DNA of 64,000 nt from Tridacna crocea (GCA_943736015.1 OX031069.1:18667235-18731234); one strand, 5' to 3'; positions 20,506 through 31,455 are shown, counted from the stretch's first letter. Program-made: numbers and translations. Notes: generated by a model from the letters alone, not told the origin.

Positions 20506-20963
20506 ACTCTTTACCAAATGACAAAACTTTAGACTTGTCCAAATTGAAAGCATTTTGCAGACAACAATTTAGATGTGGCTCAAAAGATGAATTTTTTTCT
20601 ATAATAGGGAAGAAAACACTGTGGGAAAAGGAGAAAATAGTGGTAATCAGCATTTTCTCCTTTTCCCACACTGTTTTCAGAAAGGCATCTTCTCAGCGTC
20701 GTTAACTCTTTACCATACCAAACGACAAAATTTTAGACTGGTCCAAATTGAAAGCATTTCCAGATGACAAAATAAAAGTGACTGAAAAATTAAAATTTGT
20801 TTTGCGAAGGGTAGAAAACATTGTGGGAAAAGGAGAAAATGCTGGTTACCAGCATTTTCTCCTTTTCCCACAATGTTTTCTAAAGGCTTCTTTCTCAGGG
20901 GCGTCAAAAGTAGGGATTATGTGGTAATGGGTTAAAATATGGGATTGTGAGGTAAAGAATTAA
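20502..20963 (+). mobile_element. Family A MITE interrupted by another A copy
   Basis: Outer copy runs 20502-20705, breaks at its own internal TTAA (CAGCGTCG|TTAA), and resumes at 20932 with TTAAAATATGGGATTG to GGTAAAGAATTAA. Removing 20702-20931 restores a normal right arm. Confidence 0.9.
20702..20935 (+). mobile_element. Family A MITE, A3, nested
   Basis: TTAA both ends; GGTAATGGG right. Inserted in the right arm of the older copy around it. Confidence 0.92.
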
Positions 20964-21210
20964 CTCAGTCTGCCGGTTTTTACTGGACTTGGATACGATA
21001 AAGATATTGTCCAATCAAATTGGCTTTTATACTGCAGTACTGGTAGGTCAAAATCTTGTCCCATCATGATCGAAGAGCTTTGAGTGGTTGGTACAAATTA
21101 CTAATACTTGTATCAAACAGAAATATTCAGCATCATAGCTGATTATGTACCAATGGAGATACAACTTTTTTTGTTTTGTAACTTATTCAGTACCAATGAA
21201 CGCTTGACCC

Positions 21211-21433
21211 TTAATTCTTTACCACATGACAAAATTTTAGATAGACCCAAATTGAAAGTATTTCGAAAAGGATGTAGTAAATGTGACATAGAGAATGGGA
21301 TTTGTCTGTGAAAGATAGGAAAACAATGTGGGAAAAAGAGGTAAATGCTGGTGTAACCTCCTTTTCCCACAATATTTCAAAAGCTTTCTTTCTCAGCATC
21401 ATTCAAACTCAGGACTGTGTGGTAAGGGGTTAT
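21211..21433 (+). mobile_element. Family A MITE, diverged
   Basis: TTAA left, TTAT right. Core loop shortened (AATGCTGGTGTAACC) so the stem is only about 20 bp. Confidence 0.78.
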
Positions 21434-21449
21434 CCAAACTGTCCTGAGA

Positions 21450-21677
21450 TTAACCCTTTACCCCTTTAGGCATTTCTATGGTATCTCTAATTGACCCTAT
21501 ATAACAGCAAGGATGAAGCTGTTTCCTATGTGTATATGACACCTTCTGATAGCATAGAAAACATTGTGATAGAAGCGGAGATTGCTCATCACGAGCAATT
21601 TCACCTTTTGCCACAATGTTTTCCAAAGGCTCCTACAAGCAATGCGTAGAATGAGTATCTATGGAGTAAAGGGTTAA
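21450..21677 (+). mobile_element. Family B MITE
   Basis: TTAA both ends. Stem ATTGTGATAGAAGCGGAG is mutated against GCCACAATG on the other side. Confidence 0.9.
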
Positions 21678-21696
21678 ATGAAGCAGAATGAGAGGG

Positions 21697-21966
21697 CTAT
21701 AGAGAAACAATCTGTGGGGAAATGAGGAAAAGCATTTACCAGTACCGTACTATTTTTTCGCACAATGCCTTAACTTTCTTAATTGGACATATTACAGCTA
21801 CATGACAAAATTTCCAACTTATTCTCTCTAAAAGCGCTTGTAGATGACAAGTTTTGTGCAATAGATTATATGATTGGCATTGTCTTTCAGAGGGTAGAAA
21901 ACATTATGGGAAATGGAGAAAATGCTTGTATCCAGCATTTTCTCCATTTCTCATAACATTTTCAGG
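21697..21966 (+). mobile_element. Two family A remnants
   Basis: About 21697-21770 is a degraded core. 21797-21966 is a left arm plus good palindrome (GGAAATGGAGAAAATGC) ending at CATTTTCAGG with no right arm. Confidence 0.62.
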
Positions 21967-21981
21967 GTTCCGCTATAATTA

Positions 21982-22200
21982 TTAGTGGAGTGGTAGAGCA
22001 TGGGACTTGTAACCTGGAGGCACCCAGTTCTATCCACACGGGGCACACTGGACTTTTCATGGGAATGTCCTTGGGCAAGACATTTCTGAACCCCAGCCTA
22101 GAACTGGTAAAACCCAGGAAATATGAATACATGAGCTGTTGCGGTGTTAAGACTGAAATAATGCTGAAAGTGGCCTAAAACATCATTCAATCAATTATAA
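21982..22200 (+). mobile_element. tRNA-headed SINE
   Basis: Head GAGTGGTAGAGCATGGGAC with a weak B box (CCAGTTCTATCC); body has TGTCCTTGGGCAAGAC; tail TAAAACATCATTCAATC. Sits against the truncated MITE before it. No clear target duplication. Confidence 0.7.
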
Positions 22201-22533
22201 AGTTTTCGAAAGCCTTACCTTAGGGTCACTTCAAACACCCCATTGTTCAGTCAATCAATAAAGCACATTGTAATAAGATATACAATAGCCATTACTCAGT
22301 TCCATTAGCGGTCAGTTGGCTGATTGGTTTCTGACAAATATTGAGGCAACCTGAGAAAATTTCCATGGTGACACGCTTGCGCATTGTCCATTTATAGAAT
22401 AATTCTTGTAACAATCATGGGGGTATGGCTATATGCTTGACCTCGAACCTTTGTACAGGTAATTCGTAATAGGAAAGTTAAGAATTAACTCGGTAAAACC
22501 TACTTTTGTTTTTGAATAGCACCAGAACAAAAT
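22200..22533. other. No gene or repeat family recognised
   Basis: Intron sequence with no supported features. Confidence 0.4.
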
Positions 22534-22773
22534 TTAACCCTATAAGATACAAGTTGCAATGACAACTTCTGACAACCCTCAATAGAAACAAGCCTTCTGA
22601 AAACATTGTGGGAAAAGGAGAAAATGCTGGCAACCAGTATTTTCTCCTTTTACCAGAATGTTTTCTATTCTATTGATAAACAGTTGCACCATTTGAGCAA
22701 TTTGAAATTGTCATCTGCAAATGCTGTCATCTGCAAATGCTTTCAATTTGAAAAGGGCTGAAATTTTGTTGTT
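22534..22773 (-). mobile_element. Family A MITE
   Basis: Left TTAACCCTATAAG. A 17-base stretch GTCATCTGCAAATGCT is duplicated in tandem in the outer arm. Right terminus replaced by a family C element. Confidence 0.78.
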
Positions 22774-22939
22774 CTCTGTCTTATTCTTCAAGATTTTCTG
22801 ACAGTGAAAGTAACAGAACTTCTGATTGGCTAAACCATAAGGTTTAGTCAATCAGAAGTTTTGTTACTTTTAACACAGACAAAGTTCTGAAGAATAAGAC
22901 TAAGAATGTTCTTAAGAATGGTTGGTGAATATGGACCCT
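22774..22939. mobile_element. Family C element, one end missing
   Basis: GTCTTATTCTTCAAG opens; GAATAAGACTAAGAATG and GGTTGGTGAATATGGACCCT close. Immediately followed by family E-like TTAGATCTACACTG. Confidence 0.7.
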
Positions 22940-23334
22940 CAGATCTTAGATCTACACTGTCTGCAGAAAGTCTTAAGTTGTGCTATTTGTCTAAATTTGT
23001 CTCAATTTGATGGATCTGTCTAAATTCGTCTTCTAAAACTCTTCCCTGGCCATTCTAAAGCATCTGTAGGATGATTTCACAACAGTTTTACTGAACCTTT
23101 AATGTCGATTATAGACTTCTGGAATGCATGTACTTTACATTTGACAGCAAGACTGCTTTGTACAGGAACAAGCAACTTTTTTGCTCGATTTTTTTCTGTC
23201 TTCTATTCTTAACTTTCAAAAAACTGAGGTAAAAATTTGCCTTGGAAACCTTCCAAAAACTCCTACAGTTAATTTTCTAAACACAACAAGGTAGATCAAT
23301 CTATACATAATTTATCAAACCCACATAACTGTTG
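22940..23334. other. Unassigned intron sequence
   Basis: After a short family E-like flank no further feature is supported. Confidence 0.4.
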
Positions 23335-23584
23335 GTCGTTTTACCAAATGACAAAATTTCGGGCTATGATGATGAAACTGAAAGCAATAATTTTGAGGAC
23401 GACAGTTAAATTTGGCTCAAAATTTGGAATTTGTTTTATGAAAATTAGAAAACATTGTTGAAAAAGGAGAAAATTCTGGTATCCAGCATTTTCTCCTTTT
23501 GCCAAAAAATTGTTCGCAATGCTTTCTTTCAGTAGCTTTCTTTCTCAGGGTGGTTAAAAGAGGAGATTGTGTTGTAAAGAGTAA
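23335..23584 (+). mobile_element. Family A MITE, diverged
   Basis: Stem and right arm clear, with about 20 extra bases (TTGTTCGCAATGC) after the second stem half. Right end AGAGTAAA is shared with the next copy. Confidence 0.76.
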
Positions 23585-23804
23585 ACCTTTTACCAAACAT
23601 CCTTGGTTTTTACAACCCAGAGGAAGAAGCCTCCTGAAAACAGATTGGGAAAGGGAGAAAATACTGGTAACCAGCATTTTCTCCTTTTCCCACAAAATTT
23701 TCTATTCTTTCAAAGTCAAGTTTCAATGTTTGAGTAACATCTATCTTGCAAATGCTTCCCATTTGGACAAGTCTAAAATTTTGTTGTTTGGCAAAGTGAG
23801 TTAA
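23581..23804 (-). mobile_element. Family A MITE, A2
   Basis: CCTTTTACC left, GGCAAAGTGAGTTAA right. ATTGGGAAAGGGAG in the first stem half. Confidence 0.84.
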
Positions 23805-23899
23805 GTGAAAAGCATTGATTATTGCCTTGAATGCCCCCACCTACATACTGACAAATAATTATATCCTTAATATTGAGGACACAACTTTTTTTTTATCCT

Positions 23900-24417
23900 G
23901 CAGCAGAATAGGCACGAAAACATTGTGGTAAAAAGAAAAATATCCCATCTAAACCAATGTTTTTGAATGTATACATGTACATGAGTTCATGTTTTTGTTT
24001 TGAACCTTTTTCATGTTATCAGCTTCAGATTTGTAAAAAGTGGTCATAGGTTTGCCTTTTACCAAACAAAAATCATTGCTATTTTCCAACGACCCTTTAA
24101 AAGATGTTTTGAAAACGTTGTGTGAAAAGAGGTAAATGTTGGCTTAGTCTTAAAAACTTTTCTTTACATACTGTCATTTTCAAGGTTTTCAATGAAAACT
24201 TTCATAAGTTTGATTGCCATATTCACTTTGCCCTCTCCAAAATGCTTTTATAATATAGGAGTCAAAAGTTAGGATGACTTACAAAAAGTTTAAATTTTTT
24301 ACTGTACAAACATTTTCTTTCAGACTCATTCACAATACTAAAGCACTTGCAGACGACAAATTTTATCTTTTCTGCAGGGTAAATTGTTAGAATATGTGAT
24401 CTTGTGGTAAAGGTTAA
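23900..24417. mobile_element. Cluster of three degenerate family A remnants
   Basis: Core scrap near 23920; minus-type copy about 24054-24250 (TTTTACCAAAC, AACGACCC, ATGTTTTGAAAACG); plus-type arms at about 24296-24417 ending GTGGTAAAGGTTAA. Confidence 0.5.
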
Positions 24418-24529
24418 AACATGCAGTACAGGTATGTAGACATGTCTGGCCTTCCAGCATGGTACAATATCACAAACAACTGCATGTATCCCCCCAGTCC
24501 CTTGACAACAGTGAGGAAAAATATTTTCA

Positions 24530-25797
24530 ACAAGAGGCCAAGATGGCCCTGGATCGCTCACCTGAATTTTTGAGAGGACCATAACCTACTTTTTTTTTTC
24601 AGGTATAAATGAAACATTGGGTAAAAAACCATTATTTTGCCAAGCAATTTTCAAAAGGTTACCTGTAAAAGTCATTTCAAAATCTGACTATCAATTTCAG
24701 AAAAGAAGAATTTTTAAGAATTTATCTATTTCCATATAGTGCAACTGTTGCCCCCATTCACCAGAGACATGTTTCTTGACCAATCAAAATTTCGCGAAAA
24801 AGTTTTGAAAAGGGTTACCCAAGGAACATCTCTGTGAATTTATATTAAAATCTGACCAGCTGTTTCAGAGAAGAAGAATTTTCAAATATTTCTTCATGTA
24901 CGTATATAGTGCTAGTAGACCCCATTCACCAGCGCCATGTTTCTTGAAGGATCAAAATTTCAAAAACAAATTTTGTAAATGGTCACCAAATGAACATTGC
25001 TGTGAAATTATTTTAAAATCTGACCAGCCATTTCAGAGACGAAGATTTTTCAAGAAATTCTTCATTTCCATATAGTGCAAGAAGCCCCCATTCACCAGAG
25101 CCATGTTTCCTGACCGATCAAAATTTCGTGAACAATTTTTGAAATCCTGGGTTACCCAAGGAACATCTCTGTGAAATTATTTCAAAATCTAACCATCCGT
25201 TTCAGATAAGAAGAATTTCATGAATTTCTTGACAACTCCATATAGTGCAAGTTTGAGCCCCCATTTGCCAGAGCCATGTAAAAATTTTGCAAACAATTTT
25301 TGAAAAGAATCACCCGAAAGAACATCCATGAGAAATTATTTCAAAATCTGACCAGCGCTTTCAGAGAAGAAGAATTTTTAAGAATTTCTTCATTTCTTTA
25401 TAATGCAAGTAGCCCCTATTCAGCAGGGCCATGTTTCTTGATGGTTCAAAATTTCGCGAACATCTTTTGAAAAGGTTCACCCGAGGAACATCTCTGAGAA
25501 ATTATTTTAAAATCTGGCCAGCGGTTTAAGAGAAGAAGATTTTTAAAGAATTTCTAAGAGAATTCCATTTGGTTGCTATCGCAACAAGAGTTTTTGACGG
25601 TATCAAATTCTGTGAACTCTTTTTAAAGAGGACCTCCAAGGAACATTCCAGCCAAGTTTGGTCCAAATTGGCCTTGTGGTTTAGGAGGAGCTGATGTTTA
25701 AAGAATTGTTGACGATGCACGACACATGACGGACAACGTACACCATGTGATCCTAAAAGCTCCCCTTGAGCATGTTGTGCTAAGGTGAGCTAAAAAC
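24530..25797 (+). mobile_element. Tandem-repeat element F1 (about 1.27 kb)
   Basis: Starts CAAGAGGCCAAGATGGCCC with ATCGCTCACC and ends AAGGTGAGCTAAAAAC; GCTCACC and GGTGAGC are inverted. Inside are about five diverged units of roughly 180 bp, each with AATCTGACCAGC, TTTCAGAGAAGAAGAATTTT, CATATAGTGCAAG and CAGAGCCATGTTTCTTGA. The last 250 bp are a unique tail. Non-coding. Resembles the tandem-core elements described from bivalves (pearl-like), but I cannot confirm family membership. Confidence 0.7.
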
Positions 25798-25861
25798 TAT
25801 AACATTATGTATATTACATAAACCTGAGTGCAGTCTAGTGGTTGATCTACACTACCTTTAA

Positions 25862-26922
25862 CTTGCTCATAAACTAGAAGGCCCTGAAGGGCCTGAATAT
25901 GCTCTACTGGCAGAGAGTTTGCTTTTAACCCTTTACCCCATAAGGCATTTCTATGGTATCTCTAATTGACCCTAAATAACAGCAAGGATGAAGCTGTTTC
26001 TTATGTGTATATGACACCTTTCGATAGCATAGAAAACATTGTGGCAGAAGGTGAAATTGCTCGTCACGAGCAATTTCACCTTCTGCCACAATGTTTTCCA
26101 AAGGCTCCCACAAGCAATGCGTTAAAACGAGTATCTATGGAGTAAAGGGTTAAATAAAGCATACATAGGAATTCATTGCGCAAAAAGACAATAAATTTAC
26201 AGTTTCAACTCAAAATGGCTACTTTTCCATTACTGTTTGTTGATTTTTTCAAACTCAACAGGGTTAAAAAGCTATCGATGGGATAAACAAGCTGAAAAAT
26301 TCATAAAATCTGATCACAAATAAATACTTTATCATGTAAACAGGCAATGAAATTGTTCAATTTGAAATGGCTACTTTTCCCATACTGTTTGTCAGATTTT
26401 TTTCACAATCGATAGGGTTAAAGCTATTGATGAGGTAAACAAACTCTCCAAGTTTCACAGAAATCTGACCAAAAATGAAGACTTTATCGTGTAAACAAGA
26501 TATGAAAGTTTTTAACTTGAAATGGCTATTTTTCCAATACTGTTTTTAGGATTTTTTTCAAAATCAATAGGGTTGAAGCTATTGATAAGATAAACAAAGT
26601 CTGCAAGTTTTGTGGAAATCTGACCAAAAATACAGACTTTATCGCGTAAACAAGAAGTGGGAATTCTAAACTTGAAATGGCTACTTTTCCCATACCGTTT
26701 GTTGGATTTTTTCCAAAATTGATAGGGTTAAAGCTATTGTTCAGATAAACAAACTGTGTAAGTTTCACGAAAATCTGACCAGAAATGAAGACTTTATCGC
26801 GTAAACAAGAAAAAGACTAATGGAAGGACGGAGAGACGGACGGCTAGACAGACGGACGGACGACGGAAACCACGCCATGACATAAGCTGTCCTGGCTTTC
26901 AGCCAGTAGAGCTAAAAATTAG
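25862..26922 (+). mobile_element. Tandem-repeat element F2 with a nested family B copy
   Basis: Head AAGGCCCTGAAGGGCCTGAA followed by GCTCTACTGGC; tail GCCAGTAGAGCTAAAAA, so the 11-bp termini are inverted. Four units of about 150 bp carry TTGAAATGGCTACTTTTCC, GGGTTAAAGCTAT and GACTTTATCGCGTAAACA. A GGACGG-rich microsatellite lies near 26825-26870. Same head-tail plan as F1 but unrelated repeat unit. Confidence 0.75.
25925..26153 (+). mobile_element. Family B MITE, nested in F2
   Basis: Near-consensus 229-bp copy with TTAA both ends and perfect core GGTGAAATTGCTCGTCACGA. Sits between the F2 head and its first repeat unit. Confidence 0.93.
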
Positions 26923-26964
26923 AAATAAAGTCTATCTTATCCATAATAGAATTTCTTTTAGACC

Positions 26965-27199
26965 TTACACTCTTTACAACACATTACCCGACTTTTAACG
27001 ACCCTGAGAAAAAAGCTGCTGTAAATTTTTGTAGGAAAAGGAGAAAATGCTGGTAATCAGCATTTTCTCCTTTTCCCACTATGTATTTTAACCTTCCCAA
27101 GACAAATTTGAATTTTTGAGCCATACTTATGTTGTCGTCTGCAACTTTATGCTTTCAATTTGAAATGGTCAACAATTTTGTCGTCTGGTAAAGAGTTAA
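26965..27199 (-). mobile_element. Family A MITE, A1
   Basis: TTAC left, TTAA right. Loop CTGGTAATCAG; outer arm has an ACTTTAT insertion. Confidence 0.86.
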
Positions 27200-27233
27200 C
27201 AATTACAGATCTGTATTTTTAACAAGACAAAAT

Positions 27234-27462
27234 TTAGCTCTTTACCAAATAATGGAATTCTAGACAAGCCTTTATTCAAAGTCAAATGTTCAATATAACA
27301 AACTTAGGTTCAAGTGACAAAACTATCTCTATTTAGATAGAAAATATTGAAGGAAAAGAAGAAAATGCTTAATACCAGCCTTATCTTCTTTTCCCACAAT
27401 GTTTTCAGAAGGCCTTTTCCTCAGGGTCTTCAAAACACAGGAATGTGTGATTAAAGTATTAA
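27234..27462 (+). mobile_element. Family A MITE, diverged, first of three
   Basis: TTAG left. GAAGAAAATGCTTAATACCAGCC core is partly unpaired. Right TTAA shared. Confidence 0.78.
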
Positions 27463-27690
27463 CTGACTTTAAAAAACAATAAAATTTTAGACTTGTCCAA
27501 TTCGAAAGCATTTTGCAGACAACAAAATAAAGGTGACTGAAAATTTTAGATTTGTTTTGTGAAGGGTAGAAGACATTGTGGGAAAAGGAGAAAATGCTGG
27601 TTACCAGCATTTTCTCCTTTTCCCACAATGTTTTCTAGAGGCTTCTTCCTCAGAGTCGTCAAATGTAGGGATTGTGTGGTAATGGGCTAA
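27459..27690 (+). mobile_element. Family A MITE, A3, second of three
   Basis: Good palindrome; TTTGTGAAGGG; right GGTAATGGGCTAA shared. Confidence 0.87.
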
Positions 27691-27896
27691 CTCATTACCA
27701 GTGGACAATACTGAAAGTATTCCCAGGGAATAAATCAAATTAGACTCTAAAATTGAATTATCTATGAAAGGGAACAAAACATTGTGAGAAAAGGAAAACA
27801 TGCCAATCACCAGCATTTTCTCCTTTTCCCATAGTATTTTCAATAGTCTGCCTTCTTCCACAATGTTTTAAGACAGATTGCTTGGTACAGGATTAT
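27687..27896 (+). mobile_element. Family A MITE, degenerate, third of three
   Basis: Left CTAACTCATTACC. First stem half mutated (GGAAAACATGCCAATC). Confidence 0.7.
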
Positions 27897-28169
27897 ACAG
27901 ACCTTCATGTCACCAATTTTGACTGACAAGGGTCTCCAAAGGCATTTTAGCATTCAAGTATAATTTCAATGAAATCCATTGGAAAGAGCAAATAGCCCAC
28001 TCCTCAAAACCTTTCCCACGATTCTATATTTAAACATGATAAAAATAATCAAATATTTATTAACTGTTTCTAGACTACTCCAACTTTGTCGAAATTGTAT
28101 TGTCAGCTTAAAATTTTGGTAAGAAAAATTTTGTTGAGAAATAATGCCATTTTCAACACTAAGAAATAT

Positions 28170-28245
28170 CATAGTGGTCAGACGGCCTAACCATGTAGTT
28201 CTAACACAGTATGAGTCTGACAATCTACCACTGACCCACACATAA
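28170..28245 (-). mobile_element. Possible SINE head remnant
   Basis: Reverse complement GTGGGTCAGTGGTAGATTG resembles an A-box region; the B box is not convincing. Confidence 0.35.
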
Positions 28246-28248
28246 CCC

Positions 28249-28428
28249 CAAAGCTCCAGATAGAGGGAGTTATTTTGATTTCAAAACTGAAAATAGTTAT
28301 TATTCTTCTCTAAACCTAATGCTGTGGGTACTCATTAGAATCTTCTCATCCAGACGATTCTAATGAGTACCAACAACATAGGGTTTCAAAGAGAAATAAT
28401 GGATTTAGAATCCCATCACTCTCTCAAA
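28249..28428. repeat. Family G fold-back element
   Basis: Ends AGCTCCAGATAGAGGGAG and its inverse ACTCTCTCAAATCTGGAGCT; inner arms GTGGGTACTCATTAGAATC and GATTCTAATGAGTACC around an 8-13 base loop. Non-coding. Confidence 0.7.
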
Positions 28429-28450
28429 TCTGGAGCTCTGCATAACCCTA

Positions 28451-28542
28451 AAGACTTTTCAAAAGGCAAGTTTAGAAAACATTGTGGGAAAAGGAGTAAA
28501 TGTGAAAAGGTGAAAAGTCCTGTTTGTGTGATAATGAATTAA
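28451..28542 (+). mobile_element. Family A remnant
   Basis: GAAAACATTGTGGGAAAAGG without its partner, ending GATAATGAATTAA shared with the next copy. Confidence 0.6.
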
Positions 28543-28767
28543 ACCATTACCACACATTCCCTACTTTTGATGACCCTGAGGAAGAAGCCTTTCAAAAACA
28601 TTGTGGGAAAAGGAGAAAATGCTAGTAACCGGCATTTTCTCCTTTTCCCACAATGTTTTCTATCCTTCAATACACAAATTTCAAATTTTCAGTCACTTTT
28701 ATTTTGTCTTTTGCAAATGCTTTCGATTTGGACAAACCTAAAGTTTAGTAATTCGGTAATGAGTTAA
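28539..28767 (-). mobile_element. Family A MITE, A3, 229 bp
   Basis: TTAA both ends. Loop CTAGTAACCGG. Close to the A3 consensus otherwise. Confidence 0.92.
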
Positions 28768-29158
28768 ACATGCCCGCCAAACCCTCATTGAGATTTATGA
28801 ACATGAATGAAAACTAGCCCTTAGAGTACCACATAAACTAGAAGTGAAATTATTCCAATATTTGATAATTTTTTAAAGACCCTATAAAGTCCAAAAATAG
28901 GTACATGTAATTTTCCTGTTTATACATGTAACTCGAAAATATAACAGACATAAGTATTATGATCAGAGAAAACTCTAAACATGTCAGTTAGGGCTTTGAT
29001 TGCCATGAAATACAGGTGCGAAAACGCATGGCCTAGCCAATCGGTTTCAGGGACGCTATTGATCAAGACAACTTTCTGTTTCATTATGGTTTGTATATTA
29101 TTCGAACTAGGCCTTTGAGAATATGTCACATAATCCCATGTGATACCATTGCATCTCA

Positions 29159-29708
29159 TTAAAGTTGTCCTTCAGATTTTGGGACAAAAATTTTAGAAAA
29201 GTGCAAAAAAATCATTCTTATACTCCCAAAGCCTTTTAATTTTCATTCATAAAACCCCAGTAGTGGAAAACCGTCCGACAACACAAGAAATTAGAGATTT
29301 ACTACGGCCCAGGTTGACACCAATGGGAGACGCATTCTATTTTTAGATGATCAATTCGCTCATTTACTTACAGGAGTACACAGAAGAAGCTTCAAACATA
29401 GCGTCCTAAGAAGACATTATGGAAAATAATTATTACATGTTTGTTATGATAGCGAATTTAAGTGTTATGAGTCACGTGCCAGTCACTTGACATTCCCACA
29501 ATGCTTCATTGATTTTTGGCGCGAAATCTAAAAATAGCTTAAGAGGCTACGTAGCCTTTTAAGGGAATACCATCAAAAAAATTTTTTTTTGTAATTTTAT
29601 GAATCTTAATTATTGATGATTTGTATTATTTTTTCATATGGATTTCAGTGATATATATATTTTTTTTTAATTTGGTGAGATGTAAAAATTCTAAATACCC
29701 ACCTTTAA
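29159..29708 (-). mobile_element. Family D TTAA element, inverted copy
   Basis: Reads as the reverse complement of 16785-17346: TTAA-AGTTGTCCTTCAG at one end and ATACCCACCT-TTAA at the other. The second TTAA is shared with the family B copy that follows. Confidence 0.85.
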
Positions 29709-29933
29709 CCCTTTACCCCGTAAGACATTTCTATTGTATCTCTAACTGACCCTAAATAACAGCAAGGATGATGTCGTTTCTTATTTGTATATGGCACCTT
29801 TTGATAGCATAGAAAACATTGTGACAAAAGGTGAAATTGCTCGTCACGAGCAATTTCACCTTTTGCCACAATGTTTTCCAAAGGCTCCTGCAAGCAATGC
29901 GTAGAAATGAGTATCTATGGAGTAAAGGGTTAA
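29705..29933 (+). mobile_element. Family B MITE abutting family D
   Basis: Perfect TTAA at both ends, 229 bp. Apparently inserted into the TTAA target duplication of the D element. Confidence 0.92.
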
Positions 29934-30359
29934 TGCTACACAGGACTATTGTTTACACTTCCAATAGTCATCAGCGAGTAAGGTTGCTCATTCTGAACCT
30001 TCTTTAGATGTAGTAGACTTCCTGTATTGATGATAAATGCATAGGCAATGATCATCCTGTTGTCGTTTCATTTACAATGTTGATAAACTTAGGTTTCAAG
30101 CCTAGACTTAGGGACAAAACGATCAAGTGTATGAAGGTTTTTTTTCAATGCCTTGAGTGATCATGTGGTGTTTACATCACTTTTACGTAAGTGCGGAGAT
30201 TTATGACAAAAGATTGGCTGATCATCAGCGATCCTCAATGTAAACAAACAGATAGTTCAGCATGGTAGGAATTGATCTAGTTTCAGAATTCTTTTTTCCG
30301 CCATTGATTGAACCTTTTACAGACTCCATCTTTACTTATCGAGCAAGTCATAATAATTA

Positions 30360-30527
30360 AAATACCTTAAAAGCCTTTTAAGGGAACACCATAAATTTTT
30401 TGTGTGTAATTTTATGGTTCTTAATTATTGATGATTTGTATTGTTTTTTCACATAAATTTCAGAGATACATATATTTTTTTTAATTTGGTGACATTTGGA
30501 AAATCTAAATACGTGTACCCATCTTTA
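30360..30527 (-). mobile_element. Family D fragment (one end only)
   Basis: From CCTTAAAAGCCTTTTAAGGG through AATTATTGATGATTTGTAT to CCCATCTTTAA; the far half is absent. Confidence 0.72.
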
Positions 30528-30685
30528 AGGAGTGTTGTGGATTGTGTATAATTCAAGTTCATGCAAATAACTTGATCAAAATTAAACCAATAAATTGATC
30601 TGAAATCAATAATCAGGAGTGTTAACCATTCAGCCGAAATTAGTTTTCAAACCTCTTCAATCTTCATACAGTAAATATTGCACAT

Positions 30686-30981
30686 GGGCGGATCCAGAGG
30701 GGGGGACCGGGGGTCCAGACCCCCCCTGGAATTTTGGCAAAAATATGCTTATCGGATTCGTGAAATGGTACTGGTTTGATATTGCACAGCATTTATGTAA
30801 AATACAGTCATAAATTTTAAAAAAACGGTTCTAAATGTGGAGACCTCCTCATGGTTAGAACTGGAAACGTTGACTTTTCTTGTAAAAGGCTTACATCCAT
30901 TGAAATCCGGAAAGTATCATATAATAAGACAAGTGCGTTTTCGGTGGGACCCCCCCTGAGAAAGATATCTGGATCCGCGCT
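30686..30981. mobile_element. Short TIR element, GGATCC termini
   Basis: GGGCGGATCCAGA at the left and TCTGGATCCGCGC at the right are inverted (12 of 13). Next to each end lie C/G tracts (GGGGGGGACC, GGGACCCCCCC). About 295 bp, no ORF. Target duplication not evident. Confidence 0.62.
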
Positions 30982-31030
30982 TGTTGCATACATGTAAATC
31001 TGCAGTGGATGACTGAAAAATCCCAAGAAC

Positions 31031-31150
31031 GTATTCACCAACCATTCACAAGAATATTCTTACAGTCTTATTCTCCAAGATTTTCTAAATTTGAAAGTCA
31101 CACAAACTTCTGATTGGCTAAACCATTTAGCCAATCAGAAGTTGTGTTAC
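31031..31150. mobile_element. Family C element, truncated
   Basis: GTATTCACCAACCATTCAC start and arms AACTTCTGATTGGCT / AGCCAATCAGAAGTT; breaks at TTGTGTTAC against a MITE half. Confidence 0.68.
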
Positions 31151-31159
31151 AAATTCAAT

Positions 31160-31312
31160 TTGATTACCAGCAATTTCTCCTTTTCCAACAATGCTTTCTA
31201 CCCTTCACAAAGCAAATTTCAAATTTACGGTCACTTTTATTTTGTCGTCTGCACATGTGCAAATGCTTTGATTTGGACAAGCCTAAAATTTTGTCGTTTG
31301 GTAATGAGTTAA
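31160..31312 (-). mobile_element. Family A MITE, half element, A3
   Basis: Begins at TTACCAGCAATTTCTCC, i.e. at the palindrome loop, and runs to GGTAATGAGTTAA. Fused to the truncated C copy. Confidence 0.75.
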
Positions 31313-31455
31313 AGACCCATTTTCAAATCATTATGGAAAATGGGAAAATACTCATAGCCAGTATTCCTTTTTCACAGAATGTTTTCCAACCTTTTATGGA
31401 CAAATTCCACTATTCCATTCATTTTTAAACTGCAAATACTTTCCATCCTGACCAT
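31309..31455 (-). mobile_element. Family A remnant
   Basis: Recognisable core (AAATGGGAAAATACTCATAG, GCCAGTATTCC) with most other bases changed; right end missing. Confidence 0.5.
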
